NCBI RefSeq assembly: GCF_024181285.1
Contig: NZ_CP051201.1
Coordinates: 1,736,001-1,800,000 of the forward strand
From: Treponema sp. OMZ 790
GTDB lineage: Bacteria > Spirochaetota > Spirochaetia > Treponematales > Treponemataceae
Reading direction: 5' to 3'
Length of the DNA: 64,000 nucleotides
The notes beneath the pieces are model-generated. The model ran no database searches, was not told the DNA's origin, and worked only from the letters and a program-made list of their open reading frames with translations. Made by a program: the position numbers and the translations under genes. Positions 7,340 through 16,112 of this stretch are shown here, in pieces (position 1 is the stretch's first letter; the number at the start of each line of letters is the position of its first letter).

Positions 7340-7882
7340 ATGAAACGTGATTTTTTAGAAGGTTTGAATTTGGACGCTGACACAATCGACAAGATTATGG
7401 CAGAAAATGGTAAAGATGTTAATCGTGAAAAGGCAAAATACGCCGACTACGACGACATCAAAACACAGCTTGAAGCTGCAAACAAGACCATTGAAAAGTT
7501 CAAGGACTACGACGAAACCAAGACCGAAGTTGAAAAATACAAGGCTGAAAATGAAAAATTACAAAAAGAGGGAGCGGCAAAAATAGCCGCTATGGAACGT
7601 TCGGCAAAAGTGAAAGATTATCTTTCAAACAAGAAGTTTGTAAACGATATAACCCGTGACGCTATCGCCGCTAAAATGGGCGAGGCTCTGGAAGCAGACG
7701 CAAGCAAGGGTAAAAATCTTGATGACATTTTCGCCGAAATCACAAAAGACAAAGCGGACATTTTAAAGGACGAAACACAGCCTACCCCGCCCGTCGTTCC
7801 TCCGATGGGTGGTAAAAGCAGCAAGTCCGATGATGACGCACAGGCAAGGGCGGTAATGGGATTACCCCCTAGAAAAGAATAG
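7340..7882 (+). CDS. Capsid scaffold protein (GP20 family)
   Basis: A 180-residue acidic, mostly coiled-coil protein. The start FLEGLNLDADTIDKIMAENGKDV and the long central heptad region (about 45-90) fit the phage minor structural GP20/scaffold family. The C-terminus is proline- and lysine-rich. It should direct assembly of the capsid shell and then leave. I chose ATG 7340 rather than 7322 because taaggag sits just ahead of it at the right spacing. It is directly followed by the major capsid gene, the usual order. Confidence 0.85.
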   Translation: MKRDFLEGLNLDADTIDKIMAENGKDVNREKAKYADYDDIKTQLEAANKTIEKFKDYDETKTEVEKYKAENEKLQKEGAAKIAAMERSAKVKDYLSNKKFVNDITRDAIAAKMGEALEADASKGKNLDDIFAEITKDKADILKDETQPTPPVVPPMGGKSSKSDDDAQARAVMGLPPRKE

Positions 7883-7895
7883 GAGAAATTAACTT

Positions 7896-8762
7896 ATGGC
7901 AAATCAAATCGCAAAGTTCAAAAAGTATGTTGACCTTTTGGACGAAGTATACAAGGCCGAGTCAAAAACGGCCGTTCTTGAAAGCGACGCAACCCTCGCA
8001 AGGCAGGGGGCAAACGCAAACGAAATCATCATCCCTAAATTGGAGATGGACGGATTGGGCGACTACGATCGCAACAGCGGATATGTGGGCGGCAGCGTTA
8101 CAATGACTAACGAGACCGTTACATTCAACTATGACCGAGGCCGCAAGTTCAGCATTGACGCAATGGACAACGAGGAAACCGCAGGGCTCGCATTCGGCAA
8201 GCTCGCTTCCGAGTTCATTAGGACTAAAGTCGCCCCCGAACAGGACGCTTTTAGGTTTGCGACATATTCTAACCTTGCGGGTACTAAAATAAGCGGCACG
8301 CTTGCAGCAGGTACGGATGTATTAACAGCCCTCCAGACAGCGGTAGGAGCTATGAATGACGCAGAGGTTACAGCCTCAAGTCGTCATTTATTTATTACTT
8401 CGCCCCTTTTGATTGCGGCTAAAAACGTAGACACAAACAAGAGCCGTGATATTTTGGGGGCTTTTGCAAGTATTACCGAAGTGCCTAGCTCAAGATTTTA
8501 CACAGCTATTGATTTTCTTGACGGAAAAACCAGCAGCGAGGAAAAAGGCGGGTTTAAAAAAGCGTCCGCAGGAAAGGATATAAACTTCCTTATCGTTGAA
8601 AAGTCGGCAATCTTGCAGTTTACAAAGCACAATGTAAACAAGGCTATTCCGCCCGAAGACAACCCCGACGCTGACGCTTGGATTTTTAACTTCCGAGAGT
8701 ACGGGCTCGCCGATGTCTACGAAAACAAGACCGCAGGTATCTACCTGCACCACAAAGCATAA
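7896..8762 (+). CDS. Major capsid protein (HK97-fold type)
   Basis: A 288-residue protein next to the scaffold gene. Features consistent with an HK97-type shell protein are the N-terminal helix, the GDYDRNSGYVGGSVT extended-loop region (about 55-70), a DRGRKFSIDAMD strand, the spine helix ending IRTKVAPEQDAFRF, and a C-terminal domain with HLFITSPLL and NFREYGLADVYENKTAGIYLH. It has no evident N-terminal delta domain, because the scaffold is separate. It has a strong aggagaa ribosome site. It forms the icosahedral head. Confidence 0.88.
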   Translation: MANQIAKFKKYVDLLDEVYKAESKTAVLESDATLARQGANANEIIIPKLEMDGLGDYDRNSGYVGGSVTMTNETVTFNYDRGRKFSIDAMDNEETAGLAFGKLASEFIRTKVAPEQDAFRFATYSNLAGTKISGTLAAGTDVLTALQTAVGAMNDAEVTASSRHLFITSPLLIAAKNVDTNKSRDILGAFASITEVPSSRFYTAIDFLDGKTSSEEKGGFKKASAGKDINFLIVEKSAILQFTKHNVNKAIPPEDNPDADAWIFNFREYGLADVYENKTAGIYLHHKA

Positions 8763-8773
8763 GGAGGGAAAGA

Positions 8774-8968
8774 ATGAAAACGGTAGGATATATCCCCGAA
8801 GAAAAAGAAGACCAGACTTTAACGGGAAAACCGACTAAACCGACTAAACCGAAGGGAGTGAAGGCTTCAAAGAAAGATACGACAGAGGAAGGCTCAAAAA
8901 AAGCGGAGCAAACGCCAACCGACGTAGCAGAGCCTAAAAATGACGGAGAAAACTCCGACGGGCAATAA
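8774..8968 (+). CDS. Small hydrophilic head-region protein (64 aa)
   Basis: A 64-residue, low-complexity, Lys/Thr/Pro/Glu-rich protein with a KPTKPTKPKG repeat near residue 19. It has a perfect aaggaggg ribosome site and lies between the capsid and the connector genes. No fold is expected. It may decorate the head or act as a linker peptide. Function unknown. Confidence 0.55.
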   Translation: MKTVGYIPEEKEDQTLTGKPTKPTKPKGVKASKKDTTEEGSKKAEQTPTDVAEPKNDGENSDGQ

Positions 8969-8981
8969 GGAGAGGGGCGGA

Positions 8982-9362
8982 ATGTTCGAGAATGTAAATT
9001 ATAACTTTTATAAAAACAACCTAGGGCGTTCCGCCGTTCCTGATGAAGCGGCTTTTAATGAATACGCCGCCGAGAATAAACTGTTTGTGAAACGGCTTAT
9101 AAACGACGGCGTGATTTTTGAGCTTGAAAAAGACGGGATAGACAGTGCGGTGTGTATGATGATTGAAACGGACTACACCACAGCACAGGAAGCAAACGCA
9201 AGCGAGGGCGGAGCGGTAGCGAGCGAAAGCATAAACGGTTATTCCTACTCTTACGACCGCACAGCCGCACAGGAAGAAGCAAAGCTAAACGCCAAAAGCA
9301 CCGAGGCTAAAAAACTCAAATGGCTAAGGCTTTATTGCGATATTGTGCAGGGGGTAAGGTAA
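8982..9362 (+). CDS. Head-tail connector-like protein
   Basis: A 126-residue alpha-helical protein: YKNNLGRSAVPDEAAFNEYAAEN at the start and a C-terminal KKLKWLRLYCDIVQG helix. Size, helix pattern and position straight after the capsid gene match phage head-tail connector (gp6-like) proteins. I chose ATG 8982 because aaggagagggg precedes it. The upstream in-frame codons overlap the previous gene and lack a ribosome site. Its TAA overlaps the ATG of the next gene (TAATG), so the two are coupled. Confidence 0.65.
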   Translation: MFENVNYNFYKNNLGRSAVPDEAAFNEYAAENKLFVKRLINDGVIFELEKDGIDSAVCMMIETDYTTAQEANASEGGAVASESINGYSYSYDRTAAQEEAKLNAKSTEAKKLKWLRLYCDIVQGVR

Positions 9363-9721
9363 TGACAAAACCAATCCCCACACGCCTTTTAGTCCACGAT
9401 TGCGTTTTAAAAAAACCGAAAGGACTAGACCGCAACAGAAACCCTATCTATGAAAGTACAATCTTAAAACGAGTAAGAATCGGGGCGACCTTTCAATCGG
9501 TTCGAGGGGCTTACGGAGAAACTAAAACCGACACCTTAACGCTTTTCATAGACGCTAAAAATACACGCTGTGAAACGATAGACGGAGAAGCAACGGAGAG
9601 AAAGCTCCCCGCCGAAAAAGACGCTATCGAATGGCAAGGGCAGACCTTCACGGTTCGGAGTATAACCCCTTGCTACACCCAAGGAAGCAATCCACATCAT
9701 TGGGAGGTAACACTTGAATAA
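9362..9721 (+). CDS. Head-tail joining protein, Minor_capsid_1 type
   Basis: A 119-residue beta-rich protein. PIPTRLLVHDCVL at the start, a central RVRIGATFQS strand and a C-terminal HHWEVTLE match the phage family called Minor_capsid_1, now seen as head-tail adaptors/stoppers. The start is set by the TAATG overlap with the connector gene. It is followed, with an 8-base overlap, by a Minor_capsid_2-type gene and then a Minor_capsid_3-type gene, the classic trio in Firmicutes siphophages. Confidence 0.75.
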   Translation: MTKPIPTRLLVHDCVLKKPKGLDRNRNPIYESTILKRVRIGATFQSVRGAYGETKTDTLTLFIDAKNTRCETIDGEATERKLPAEKDAIEWQGQTFTVRSITPCYTQGSNPHHWEVTLE

Positions 9722-10082
9722 GTCAGGCGGAATAGAATTCACGGTTAAAGGGAACTTCAGAGAGGCGGAAGCTAAGGCAAGGCTTAACAAGGCGATTAAG
9801 CGGGTGCAAATGAAGCTAGACACACAGGTTATAACCGATAGCAATTATTTTGTCCCAAAAAATACAACCACGCTGGAAAAATCCGCAGTTATTAACACGG
9901 TAATAGGTAGCGGTATTATTAAGTGGAGAACGCCATACGCCCGTCGTCAATATTATGGTATAGATTTTGACCATTCAAAGCAAAAAAATCCCAACGCCTG
10001 TGCAAAATGGTTTGAAGCGGCAAAAGCCAGATGGCTGGAAAAATGGAGAAAACTAGTAAATGACGAAATCCAACATAGCTGA
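9714..10082 (+). CDS. Head-tail joining protein, Minor_capsid_2 type
   Basis: A 122-residue protein with DSNYFVPKNTTTLEKSAV (about 43-60), RTPYARRQYYGIDFDH and a C-terminal WFEAAKARWLEKWRKL helix. These match the Minor_capsid_2 family closely. It is a neck component of the particle. The start codon is TTG at 9714, supported by a tgggaggt ribosome site, and the start overlaps the previous gene. The end overlaps the next gene by 23 bases, so the neck genes are translationally linked. Confidence 0.8.
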   Translation: MNKSGGIEFTVKGNFREAEAKARLNKAIKRVQMKLDTQVITDSNYFVPKNTTTLEKSAVINTVIGSGIIKWRTPYARRQYYGIDFDHSKQKNPNACAKWFEAAKARWLEKWRKLVNDEIQHS

Positions 10083-10464
10083 AGTAGTAAGTGAATGGGT
10101 GGAGCAAGCCCTAGCCTTACCCTTTACGATTTATTGCGACCTTATACCTACGGCAGACGCTGACGGAGCGTGTGTAAGGCACGACCCAAGCCCTGCCGCC
10201 GAGAAAAGATTTTCGGACGGCTCTCGCTATGTTTCTCGTAACCTTACATTTTATGTAAGAATGAAAAACGCAGAACAAGCGAGAGAATTGGCGAAACAAA
10301 TAACAGACAAACTGGACGGGGCTACAGTAACAAGCCCCGACGGATTGTCGATAGATTGCGAGGCAGTTACACTCCCGCAGTACATCGACACCGACAGTAA
10401 GAACTATACAACCTATGCGGCGGCGATTAAGTGTGATTATTACGAACCCGCCGAAATTGATTAA
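10060..10464 (+). CDS. Tail completion protein, Minor_capsid_3 type
   Basis: A 134-residue alpha/beta protein: an N-terminal VVSEWVEQALALPFTIYCDLIP segment, a SRNLTFYVRMKN strand and LPQYIDTDSKNYTTYAAAIKCDYY at the end. It fits Minor_capsid_3/tail-completion proteins that cap the tail tube at the neck. It overlaps the previous gene by 23 bases, with no strong ribosome site of its own, so translation is likely coupled. The tail tube gene follows. Confidence 0.72.
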   Translation: MTKSNIAEVVSEWVEQALALPFTIYCDLIPTADADGACVRHDPSPAAEKRFSDGSRYVSRNLTFYVRMKNAEQARELAKQITDKLDGATVTSPDGLSIDCEAVTLPQYIDTDSKNYTTYAAAIKCDYYEPAEID

Positions 10465-10477
10465 AGGAGAAAAAACT

Positions 10478-11011
10478 ATGGCTGATTTAATTAAAAAAAC
10501 AAAGATAGTGCCGTTTATAAACACCGGTACGGAGACGCTGCCGAAATGGACGCAGATTAAAAAATCTACGACATTTACGCTTACCATGAATCCGCAGACT
10601 AAGACATTCGATTTTATATCGAGCGAAACCCCGCAGAACGAAATCGACAGTTACCAACCGAGCCTATCGCAGAGCCTTACCATGTTTAAGGACGAACCTG
10701 ACTACAAAGCAATCTTTGATATGCTTTACAATCGATCTACAGGCAAGGACGCACACCGAGACGCTCTAATCGTCTTCTACAAAGAGAAAGGGAACTATAC
10801 CCCGCCGGGCGAATCCGACAGCGTCCCCTGCTACAAAGCATGGAAGATAGACGCTTTAGTAACCATAAACCAAATGGACACGGTAAACGAGAATATTGAC
10901 TTTGATCTTGCGTTGAACGAAATCACAAACGGAGCAATAACGGTTAGCAGCGCAGGCGAGCCGACATTTATCAAAGGCACTTTTGAAGGCGAGACCTTTA
11001 CGGCTGATTAA
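10478..11011 (+). CDS. Major tail (tube) protein
   Basis: A 177-residue beta-rich protein placed between the neck genes and the Gp15 tail chaperone, where the tube gene belongs. It has a strand-rich body with a KSTTFTLTMNPQTKTFDFIS hairpin, YKAWKIDALVTINQMD and a C-terminal ITVSSAGEPTFIKGTF. The TMN-x-KTFDFI pattern is common in tube proteins of siphophages with Minor_capsid neck genes. ATG 10478 is set by an ideal aaaggag site. Earlier in-frame codons overlap the upstream gene without a site. Confidence 0.8.
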   Translation: MADLIKKTKIVPFINTGTETLPKWTQIKKSTTFTLTMNPQTKTFDFISSETPQNEIDSYQPSLSQSLTMFKDEPDYKAIFDMLYNRSTGKDAHRDALIVFYKEKGNYTPPGESDSVPCYKAWKIDALVTINQMDTVNENIDFDLALNEITNGAITVSSAGEPTFIKGTFEGETFTAD

Positions 11012-11568
11012 TGATTGATTTAAAAAAAGCATGGCTGCCCGAATCTATAGAGGTGGAAGGCAGCCTTTACCCTATACACACTTCCTTTAAGTACTGGCTA
11101 AGGTTTTTAGAATTGCTGGAAGATAAGACCGTGCAGCCGAGCGATTTTGATTTTATGTACAAAAGCCAAAAACCAAGCAACAGAGAGGACGGGGTTATGG
11201 CACTGGTGCAATTCTGCAACCCGCCTCAAATCCTACCAAGAGTTCAAAAGGGAGAGGCGGGCGGAAAAGTCCTTGACTACACGATAGACGCTGACTACAT
11301 CTATGCGGCATTTTGGGAGCAGTACGGCATAGACCTAGTTACAAGTAATCTGCATTGGTACAAGTTTCAAGCCTTGTTCCGGGGCTTACATAATACCAAG
11401 CTAAACGAGATTATCGGCTATAGGCTGTATGAGCATACAGGCGGCAAGAAAGACAACCACGACCGACAAATGGAAGACCTCCGCAGGGCGTGGGAATTAC
11501 CGCTAGAGGCGGACGAGGAAGACGAAGATTTAAAAGATTTTGAAAATAAATTGAGAGGGATTGAATGA
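11011..11568 (+). CDS. Tail assembly chaperone, Gp15 family
   Basis: A 185-residue protein with AWLPESIEVEGSLYPIHTSFKYWLRFLE, DADYIYAAFWEQYGIDL and LHWYKFQALFRGL, all hallmarks of the phage Gp15 family. Gp15 proteins lie between tube and tape measure genes and are thought to chaperone tail assembly, as lambda gpG/GT do. The start overlaps the stop of the tube gene (TAATG). Here the tape measure is not next: a modification cassette, the packaging genes and the lysis genes come between them. Confidence 0.82.
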   Translation: MIDLKKAWLPESIEVEGSLYPIHTSFKYWLRFLELLEDKTVQPSDFDFMYKSQKPSNREDGVMALVQFCNPPQILPRVQKGEAGGKVLDYTIDADYIYAAFWEQYGIDLVTSNLHWYKFQALFRGLHNTKLNEIIGYRLYEHTGGKKDNHDRQMEDLRRAWELPLEADEEDEDLKDFENKLRGIE

Positions 11569-12203
11569 GAATAACCTGCGACACGAAAGACACCCTACCC
11601 TTATCGGAATTAACCGAATTTCAAGGTGGATTAAAAAAACGGACAGACGACGATCTAGCAAAGATTGAGCGGAGCATTAAGGATTACGGTTTTGCTACGC
11701 CTTTTTTTGTTTGGAAACATAACGGCAAAAATAAAGTTTTAGACGGACACGGGAGACTTCAAACACTAAAAGCAATGCAGGCTAAAGGTGAAGTAATAGC
11801 CGATCTGCCAGTCGTATATATCGACCTGCCGAATGAAGAAGCGGCTAAGAACCTACTACTGCGAATATGCAGCACATATGGAGAGATGACGGCGGAAAGC
11901 GTTTTATCTTTTATTGGAGATTACGAAGTAAAGATAGATGACATTCGGCTTCCTAGCGGGTGCCTAGATTTATCAAATTTAAAAATTAATGTCGAGGATT
12001 TTGGCACTGATTTTAGTCTTGCAGACGGCGACATTCCAGAGATGTGCACGATGACGTTTACGCTACATCGCGAACAGAAAGAATTAATTGAGTATTGCAT
12101 GGAACAGGTGCGTGATAATATTGTAGAAACATTTGGGAACTCAAATAAGAATGGGAATGCTTTATATGAGGTGGTTAGAGAATGGGCAGAGCTAAAGCGA
12201 TAG
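11565..12203 (+). CDS. ParB-like nuclease-domain protein
   Basis: A 212-residue protein. The N-terminal 110 residues form a ParB/sulfiredoxin-type domain: LPLSELTEFQGGLKKR, SIKDYGFATPFFVWK, then VLDGHGRLQTLKAM with the GHGR nucleotide-binding box, and PVVYIDLPNEEAAK. No partition-type helix-turn-helix follows. Phage ParB-domain proteins of this kind often accompany DNA-modifying enzymes. Here it overlaps a Mom-like gene by 22 bases, which fits a shared DNA modification task. It overlaps the tail chaperone by four bases. Confidence 0.78.
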   Translation: MRITCDTKDTLPLSELTEFQGGLKKRTDDDLAKIERSIKDYGFATPFFVWKHNGKNKVLDGHGRLQTLKAMQAKGEVIADLPVVYIDLPNEEAAKNLLLRICSTYGEMTAESVLSFIGDYEVKIDDIRLPSGCLDLSNLKINVEDFGTDFSLADGDIPEMCTMTFTLHREQKELIEYCMEQVRDNIVETFGNSNKNGNALYEVVREWAELKR

Positions 12204-12952
12204 AATTAAAAGTTATTCCATCAAACATTGCAAACCCTTTTATTAAGCAACACCATTATTCGGGCAAGGTTGTTAATAATTCCTGTCTTCATTTTGGGGC
12301 TTTTTTAGATGGGCATTTGCATGGAGTGTTATCGTTCGGGCCGTCTTTGGATAAGCAAAAAATAATAACACTTGTAAAAGGCACCGGCTGGTATGAATTT
12401 TTAGAATTAAACAGAATGGCGTTTGATGACTACCTGCCTAGATTTTCAGAAAGCCGATGTATATCTCAATCTATAAAACTCATTAAAAAAAATGCACCTC
12501 AAATAAAATGGATTATCAGTTTTGCCGACGGGTGTTCTTGCGGAGACGGCACAATTTATAGAGCTAGCAATTTTGTTTTAACGGCTATAAAACCGAATGA
12601 TAGTTTAATCTTACTGCCTAGTGGAGAAAAGATACACGAACTAACACTTAAAAGTATGCCAACAAAGCCCCGTAAGGAATTAGGCGGGTTGTCTTTTTAT
12701 GAAATAACTGGCGGAAAATACACCATGTCAAAATATATAGAAGCAACAAAAGGTAAAATTTTAAAAGGATTTCAACTACGTTATATTTATTTTATAGACA
12801 AAAAATATAAAGACAGATTAACTGTCCCTATTATTCCTTTTTCCAAAATTGACGAAATAGGAGCCGGAATGTATAAAGGCTCTTGTATATCACTAGCGGA
12901 AAGGCATAAGGCGGGCGTAGCATGGAAAAAAGAGAAAAACGAGAATGAGTAA
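12182..12952 (+). CDS. Mom-like DNA hypermodification protein (GNAT-like)
   Basis: A 256-residue protein resembling phage Mu Mom, which converts adenine in DNA to a methylcarbamoyl derivative and so blocks restriction. Visible landmarks: QHHYSGKVV near 19-27, LHGVLSFGPS, ELNRMAFDDYLPRFSESRCIS (about 80-100), IKWIISFADGCSCGDGTIYRAS and the GNAT-like core around it. The start has a gaggtgg site. It overlaps the ParB-like gene by 22 bases and the terminase small subunit by eight. Its codon use is more AT-rich than the structural genes on either side, which suggests a transferred cassette. The chemistry is inferred. Confidence 0.7.
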   Translation: MGRAKAIELKVIPSNIANPFIKQHHYSGKVVNNSCLHFGAFLDGHLHGVLSFGPSLDKQKIITLVKGTGWYEFLELNRMAFDDYLPRFSESRCISQSIKLIKKNAPQIKWIISFADGCSCGDGTIYRASNFVLTAIKPNDSLILLPSGEKIHELTLKSMPTKPRKELGGLSFYEITGGKYTMSKYIEATKGKILKGFQLRYIYFIDKKYKDRLTVPIIPFSKIDEIGAGMYKGSCISLAERHKAGVAWKKEKNENE

Positions 12953-13289
12953 AGGTTACACTAAAGAGCAGGTATTAAAAGCTATTCATGAAAGTGGGAG
13001 TGTCATTTCAATTATTCGTAAAAATCTAGGCTGTAAATCTTGGGAAACAGCCAGGCGATATATTGATAAATGGCAGGAAACTCGTGACGCTTTTGCAACC
13101 GAAGAAAAAGCGGTGAATGATTTAGCTCGCTCGGTAGTGATTAAAGATATAAAGGCGGGGAATGTGCAGACAGCCAAATGGTGGCTGGCAATCAAAGAGC
13201 GTCAAGAATTCGGTGAGCAGCAAGAACAGATGATTGATGATACAGAATTAACAATCAACATCATAGACGGGGTGCAGAATGAAGATTGA
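12945..13289 (+). CDS. Terminase small subunit-like protein
   Basis: A 114-residue protein. The N-terminal 50 residues (YTKEQVLKAIHESGSVISIIRKNLGCKSWETARRYI) look like a helix-turn-helix domain, followed by a helical oligomerisation part (DLARSVVIKDIKAGNVQTAKWWLAIKERQ) and an acidic tail. Size, architecture and the eleven-base overlap with the large subunit gene support a terminase small subunit, which recognises phage DNA and starts packaging. Confidence 0.72.
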   Translation: MSKGYTKEQVLKAIHESGSVISIIRKNLGCKSWETARRYIDKWQETRDAFATEEKAVNDLARSVVIKDIKAGNVQTAKWWLAIKERQEFGEQQEQMIDDTELTINIIDGVQNED

Positions 13290-14550
13290 CAGCACCGCCA
13301 TATTTGCAACGTTCTATAATGACGCTTTCCGTGCAATAATGAAGCACAGCAAAGAACGCTATACATTCACAGGCGGACGGGCAAGTTGCAAGAGTAGTTT
13401 TATATCCCTAGTAATTGTGCTTCTTATCGTGATGTTCCCGGACTACAACGCTTTAATACTACGCAAGACAGCTAAAACGCTTAGACGCTCGGTATTTGAG
13501 CAGATAGTATGGGCGATTAACAAGCTAGGGCTTACCGCCCGATTTAAAATCCCGAAATCACAGACGGCGGCATTGCCGATAAGCTATATAAGAAAGAACG
13601 GGCAAACACAGTATATTATATTTGCCGGAAGTGATAACCCCGAAAAGTTAAAATCAATTAAGGTGTCAAGCGGCTATTTTGCTATTCTTTGGGTGGAAGA
13701 AAAAACAGAGTTTGGTCCCGCCGAATTACAGAATATTAAAATCTCCGTATTGCGAGGCGGAAAAGCCTTTTATACTTTTGAAAGCTACAACCCACCGAGT
13801 GCAACCCGCCATTGGTGCAACAGAGAGGCCGCAACATACGACCCTAACAGAATGATTATTCACACCACCTATCAGGATATACCCAGTGAATGGCTAGGCG
13901 ACGCAATACTTCACGACATCGAGCAAACGAAGAGAAGCAACCCTAGAGCGTATGAGAATATTTATCTAGGCATAGCGACAGGCGCGGGGCGGAATGTCTT
14001 TGAGAATGTGGAACTCCGAGAAATCACGGACGCAGAAATAGCGGCGTTCGATTATTTTTACAGCGGCATTGACTGGGGTTACTACCCCGACCCTTTTGCA
14101 TTCAGTACATCAGCGTTTAACGCAAGCAAACAGACGCTTTATATCTTTAATGAATTGTACTTGAATAAACAAGGCAACTATGAAGCATTTCAAACATTGA
14201 GCGAGTATATGGAGACTTGCGGCATGAACATTGCAAGAGACCGAATAACCGCAGACAGTGCAGAGCCTAAGAGTATCGCAGACTTTAGGACTTGGGGCGG
14301 TAATGTACGGGGAGCGGTTAAAGGAATAGGCAGCAGAGACGCCGGCTTTAAATGGCTTCAAGGCTTAAAGAAAATCGTAATAGACCCCGTAAGGTGTCCG
14401 CATATAGCCGACGAGTTCACGCTATACGAATACGAGATTGATAAACGCACGGGCGAGATTATGAGCGGTTATCCTCAAGGACAGCCCGACCACGGCATAG
14501 ACACGGTGCGATATTCGCTAGAGACTATATGGCGGCACGGCGGCGAATAA
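13279..14550 (+). CDS. Terminase large subunit (PBSX-type)
   Basis: A 423-residue packaging motor. Walker A-like GGRASCKSS lies at about 32-40 and Walker B-like FAILWVEE at about 134-141, with the glutamate pair in place. The C-terminal RNase H-like nuclease begins with SGIDWGYYPDP (Asp about 265) and continues with ITADSAEPKSI and a final GQPDHGIDTVRYS Asp, giving the usual three acidic metal ligands. It cuts concatemers and pumps DNA into the head. The portal gene follows after a copy of the phage promoter motif. Confidence 0.93.
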   Translation: MKIDSTAIFATFYNDAFRAIMKHSKERYTFTGGRASCKSSFISLVIVLLIVMFPDYNALILRKTAKTLRRSVFEQIVWAINKLGLTARFKIPKSQTAALPISYIRKNGQTQYIIFAGSDNPEKLKSIKVSSGYFAILWVEEKTEFGPAELQNIKISVLRGGKAFYTFESYNPPSATRHWCNREAATYDPNRMIIHTTYQDIPSEWLGDAILHDIEQTKRSNPRAYENIYLGIATGAGRNVFENVELREITDAEIAAFDYFYSGIDWGYYPDPFAFSTSAFNASKQTLYIFNELYLNKQGNYEAFQTLSEYMETCGMNIARDRITADSAEPKSIADFRTWGGNVRGAVKGIGSRDAGFKWLQGLKKIVIDPVRCPHIADEFTLYEYEIDKRTGEIMSGYPQGQPDHGIDTVRYSLETIWRHGGE

Positions 14551-14561
14551 ATGACTATATA
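14547..14561 (+). promoter_or_regulatory. Phage late-promoter motif, copy 3
   Basis: ATAAATGACTATATA, 14 of 15 matches to copy 1. It overlaps the TAA of the terminase gene and ends 19 bases before the portal ATG. It would let portal, head and lysis genes be transcribed separately from the terminase. Confidence 0.6.
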
Positions 14562-14580
14562 AGGTGAGAGGCTAAATAAA

Positions 14581-15969
14581 ATGTTTGAAAAAATAAGGGG
14601 CTTTATTATGAATATCTTACAACTATTCCACAATAACACCATAAAGGATGTTACAGGGATAAACACTAACATAAGCAAGAAGATGTACAACACTATCGAG
14701 CTATGGGGGCAGATGATGAGCGGGGCAGCTCCTTGGAATGAGAAAGCACCACCCTGCGGAGTTTTAGAACAGATAAGCGGGCGATTGTCTATGCTCGTAT
14801 CCCGTGAAATCGGGCTAGAGGTTGAGAATGAAGCAATAGCCGAAGCTATGAATCATATAAACAAGAATGTTGATAAAATTGTAGACTATATAGCACTTCT
14901 AGGCGGCTGCCTTATCCGCCCTATTTTCAGCAACGGAAAATTGCAATATGAAACAATCCCGCTAGGTAATTATCTGCCTATATCCTACGATTACGACGGA
15001 ACACTTACGGGGGCGTTGATTTTAAAAGAAATTATTATCGGTTCCAAAAAATGGCTATTAACGGAAAAACACACCTACGAAAAAAACACCCATTCGGTAG
15101 AATGCGGGCTATATAGGAATGAAGGCGGAGCGTTGAGAAAAGCGGACTTGACCGACTGCCCGCAGACGGCAGAGCTAACACCCGAATACGCATGGGCGGG
15201 TGTAAGACAGCCGATGATTATCGAGTTCAGAAATCACGCAATAAACAAGATAGACGGCTCAAGCGTTCCCGTGGCAATCATAGCAGGGGCGGAAGAACTT
15301 ATCAAAAGTGCAGATGAGCAATTCGAGCGTATGAATTGGGAGCAAAAAGGCGGAGAAATGCGGATATGGGCTGACCGTGATATGTTCCAAAAAAGACAGA
15401 AAAGAAACGGCGAAGCAGTGGGTGTAAAGATGACACCCGAACTTAACCGCCTTGTCGTTCAGATCGAGGGCGACGGCAGCACGGACGGAAAGCGGATTGT
15501 AGAACACGCCCCGAATTTAAGGACGACCCAACAAAACGAAATGCTGCAGCAGATATTTAGGCGTATAGAATTAACCTGTAACATCGGCAAGGGTACAATC
15601 TCGGACATGGAAAGCGTCCAGCAAACGGCAACGCAGTATTCGGGCGGACGGCAAGAACTATATGCTATCGTAGACAAGATAGAAGACGAAATCGAAGTAA
15701 AGTATCAGCACTGCGCTGATGTCTTCGCACACATGGCAGCCGCTTATAGATTGGGGGCTAACAATTCAAAAATAACGGTAACTTGGAATAATGACCTCAC
15801 AAGAAAGGACATAACAGCGGCTAAGACTATGGCGATAAACGAAATAAATGCAGGGGTGCGCAGTCCGTGGGAATACCGCCGAGACTTCTTCGGAGAAGAC
15901 GAAGCGCAGGCAAAGGCTAACACACCGGAACCCGAAGCAGCACCCGACCTTTTCAATTTTGGAGCGTAA
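14581..15969 (+). CDS. Portal protein
   Basis: A 462-residue protein between terminase and the MuF-type head gene, the standard portal position. A helical and strand-rich N-terminal body has YIALLGGCLIRPIFSNGKLQYETIPLGNYLPIS, and the C-terminal stem helix region includes FRRIELTCNIGKGTISDMESVQQTATQYSGGRQELY, which matches portal proteins of siphophages. It ends in an acidic, Ala-rich tail. A second ATG at 14608 has its own aagggg site and could be the true start, shortening the protein by nine residues. It forms the dodecameric DNA gateway. Confidence 0.85.
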   Translation: MFEKIRGFIMNILQLFHNNTIKDVTGINTNISKKMYNTIELWGQMMSGAAPWNEKAPPCGVLEQISGRLSMLVSREIGLEVENEAIAEAMNHINKNVDKIVDYIALLGGCLIRPIFSNGKLQYETIPLGNYLPISYDYDGTLTGALILKEIIIGSKKWLLTEKHTYEKNTHSVECGLYRNEGGALRKADLTDCPQTAELTPEYAWAGVRQPMIIEFRNHAINKIDGSSVPVAIIAGAEELIKSADEQFERMNWEQKGGEMRIWADRDMFQKRQKRNGEAVGVKMTPELNRLVVQIEGDGSTDGKRIVEHAPNLRTTQQNEMLQQIFRRIELTCNIGKGTISDMESVQQTATQYSGGRQELYAIVDKIEDEIEVKYQHCADVFAHMAAAYRLGANNSKITVTWNNDLTRKDITAAKTMAINEINAGVRSPWEYRRDFFGEDEAQAKANTPEPEAAPDLFNFGA

Positions 15970-15970
15970 A

Positions 15971-16111
15971 ATGGCAAGATTAAACAAGCAAAGAAAAGAA
16001 ATAACTAGGAACGATAGAGCAGTATTAAACGGACTACGCTATGCAATAAACACCTACCCTTTTAGAAAGCGTATTGTAATAGTATGGCGTATTTTGTGGG
16101 CTAAGTTTTAA
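15971..16111 (+). CDS. Small basic protein (46 aa)
   Basis: A 46-residue frame from ATG 15971, one base after the portal stop, ending one base before the next ATG. A ttggag site lies at the right spacing. The product is very basic, with a short hydrophobic VIVWRILWAKF end. The tight packing between the two large genes supports it as real. Function unknown. A longer frame that begins inside the portal gene lacks a ribosome site. Confidence 0.55.
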   Translation: MARLNKQRKEITRNDRAVLNGLRYAINTYPFRKRIVIVWRILWAKF

Positions 16112-16112
16112 T

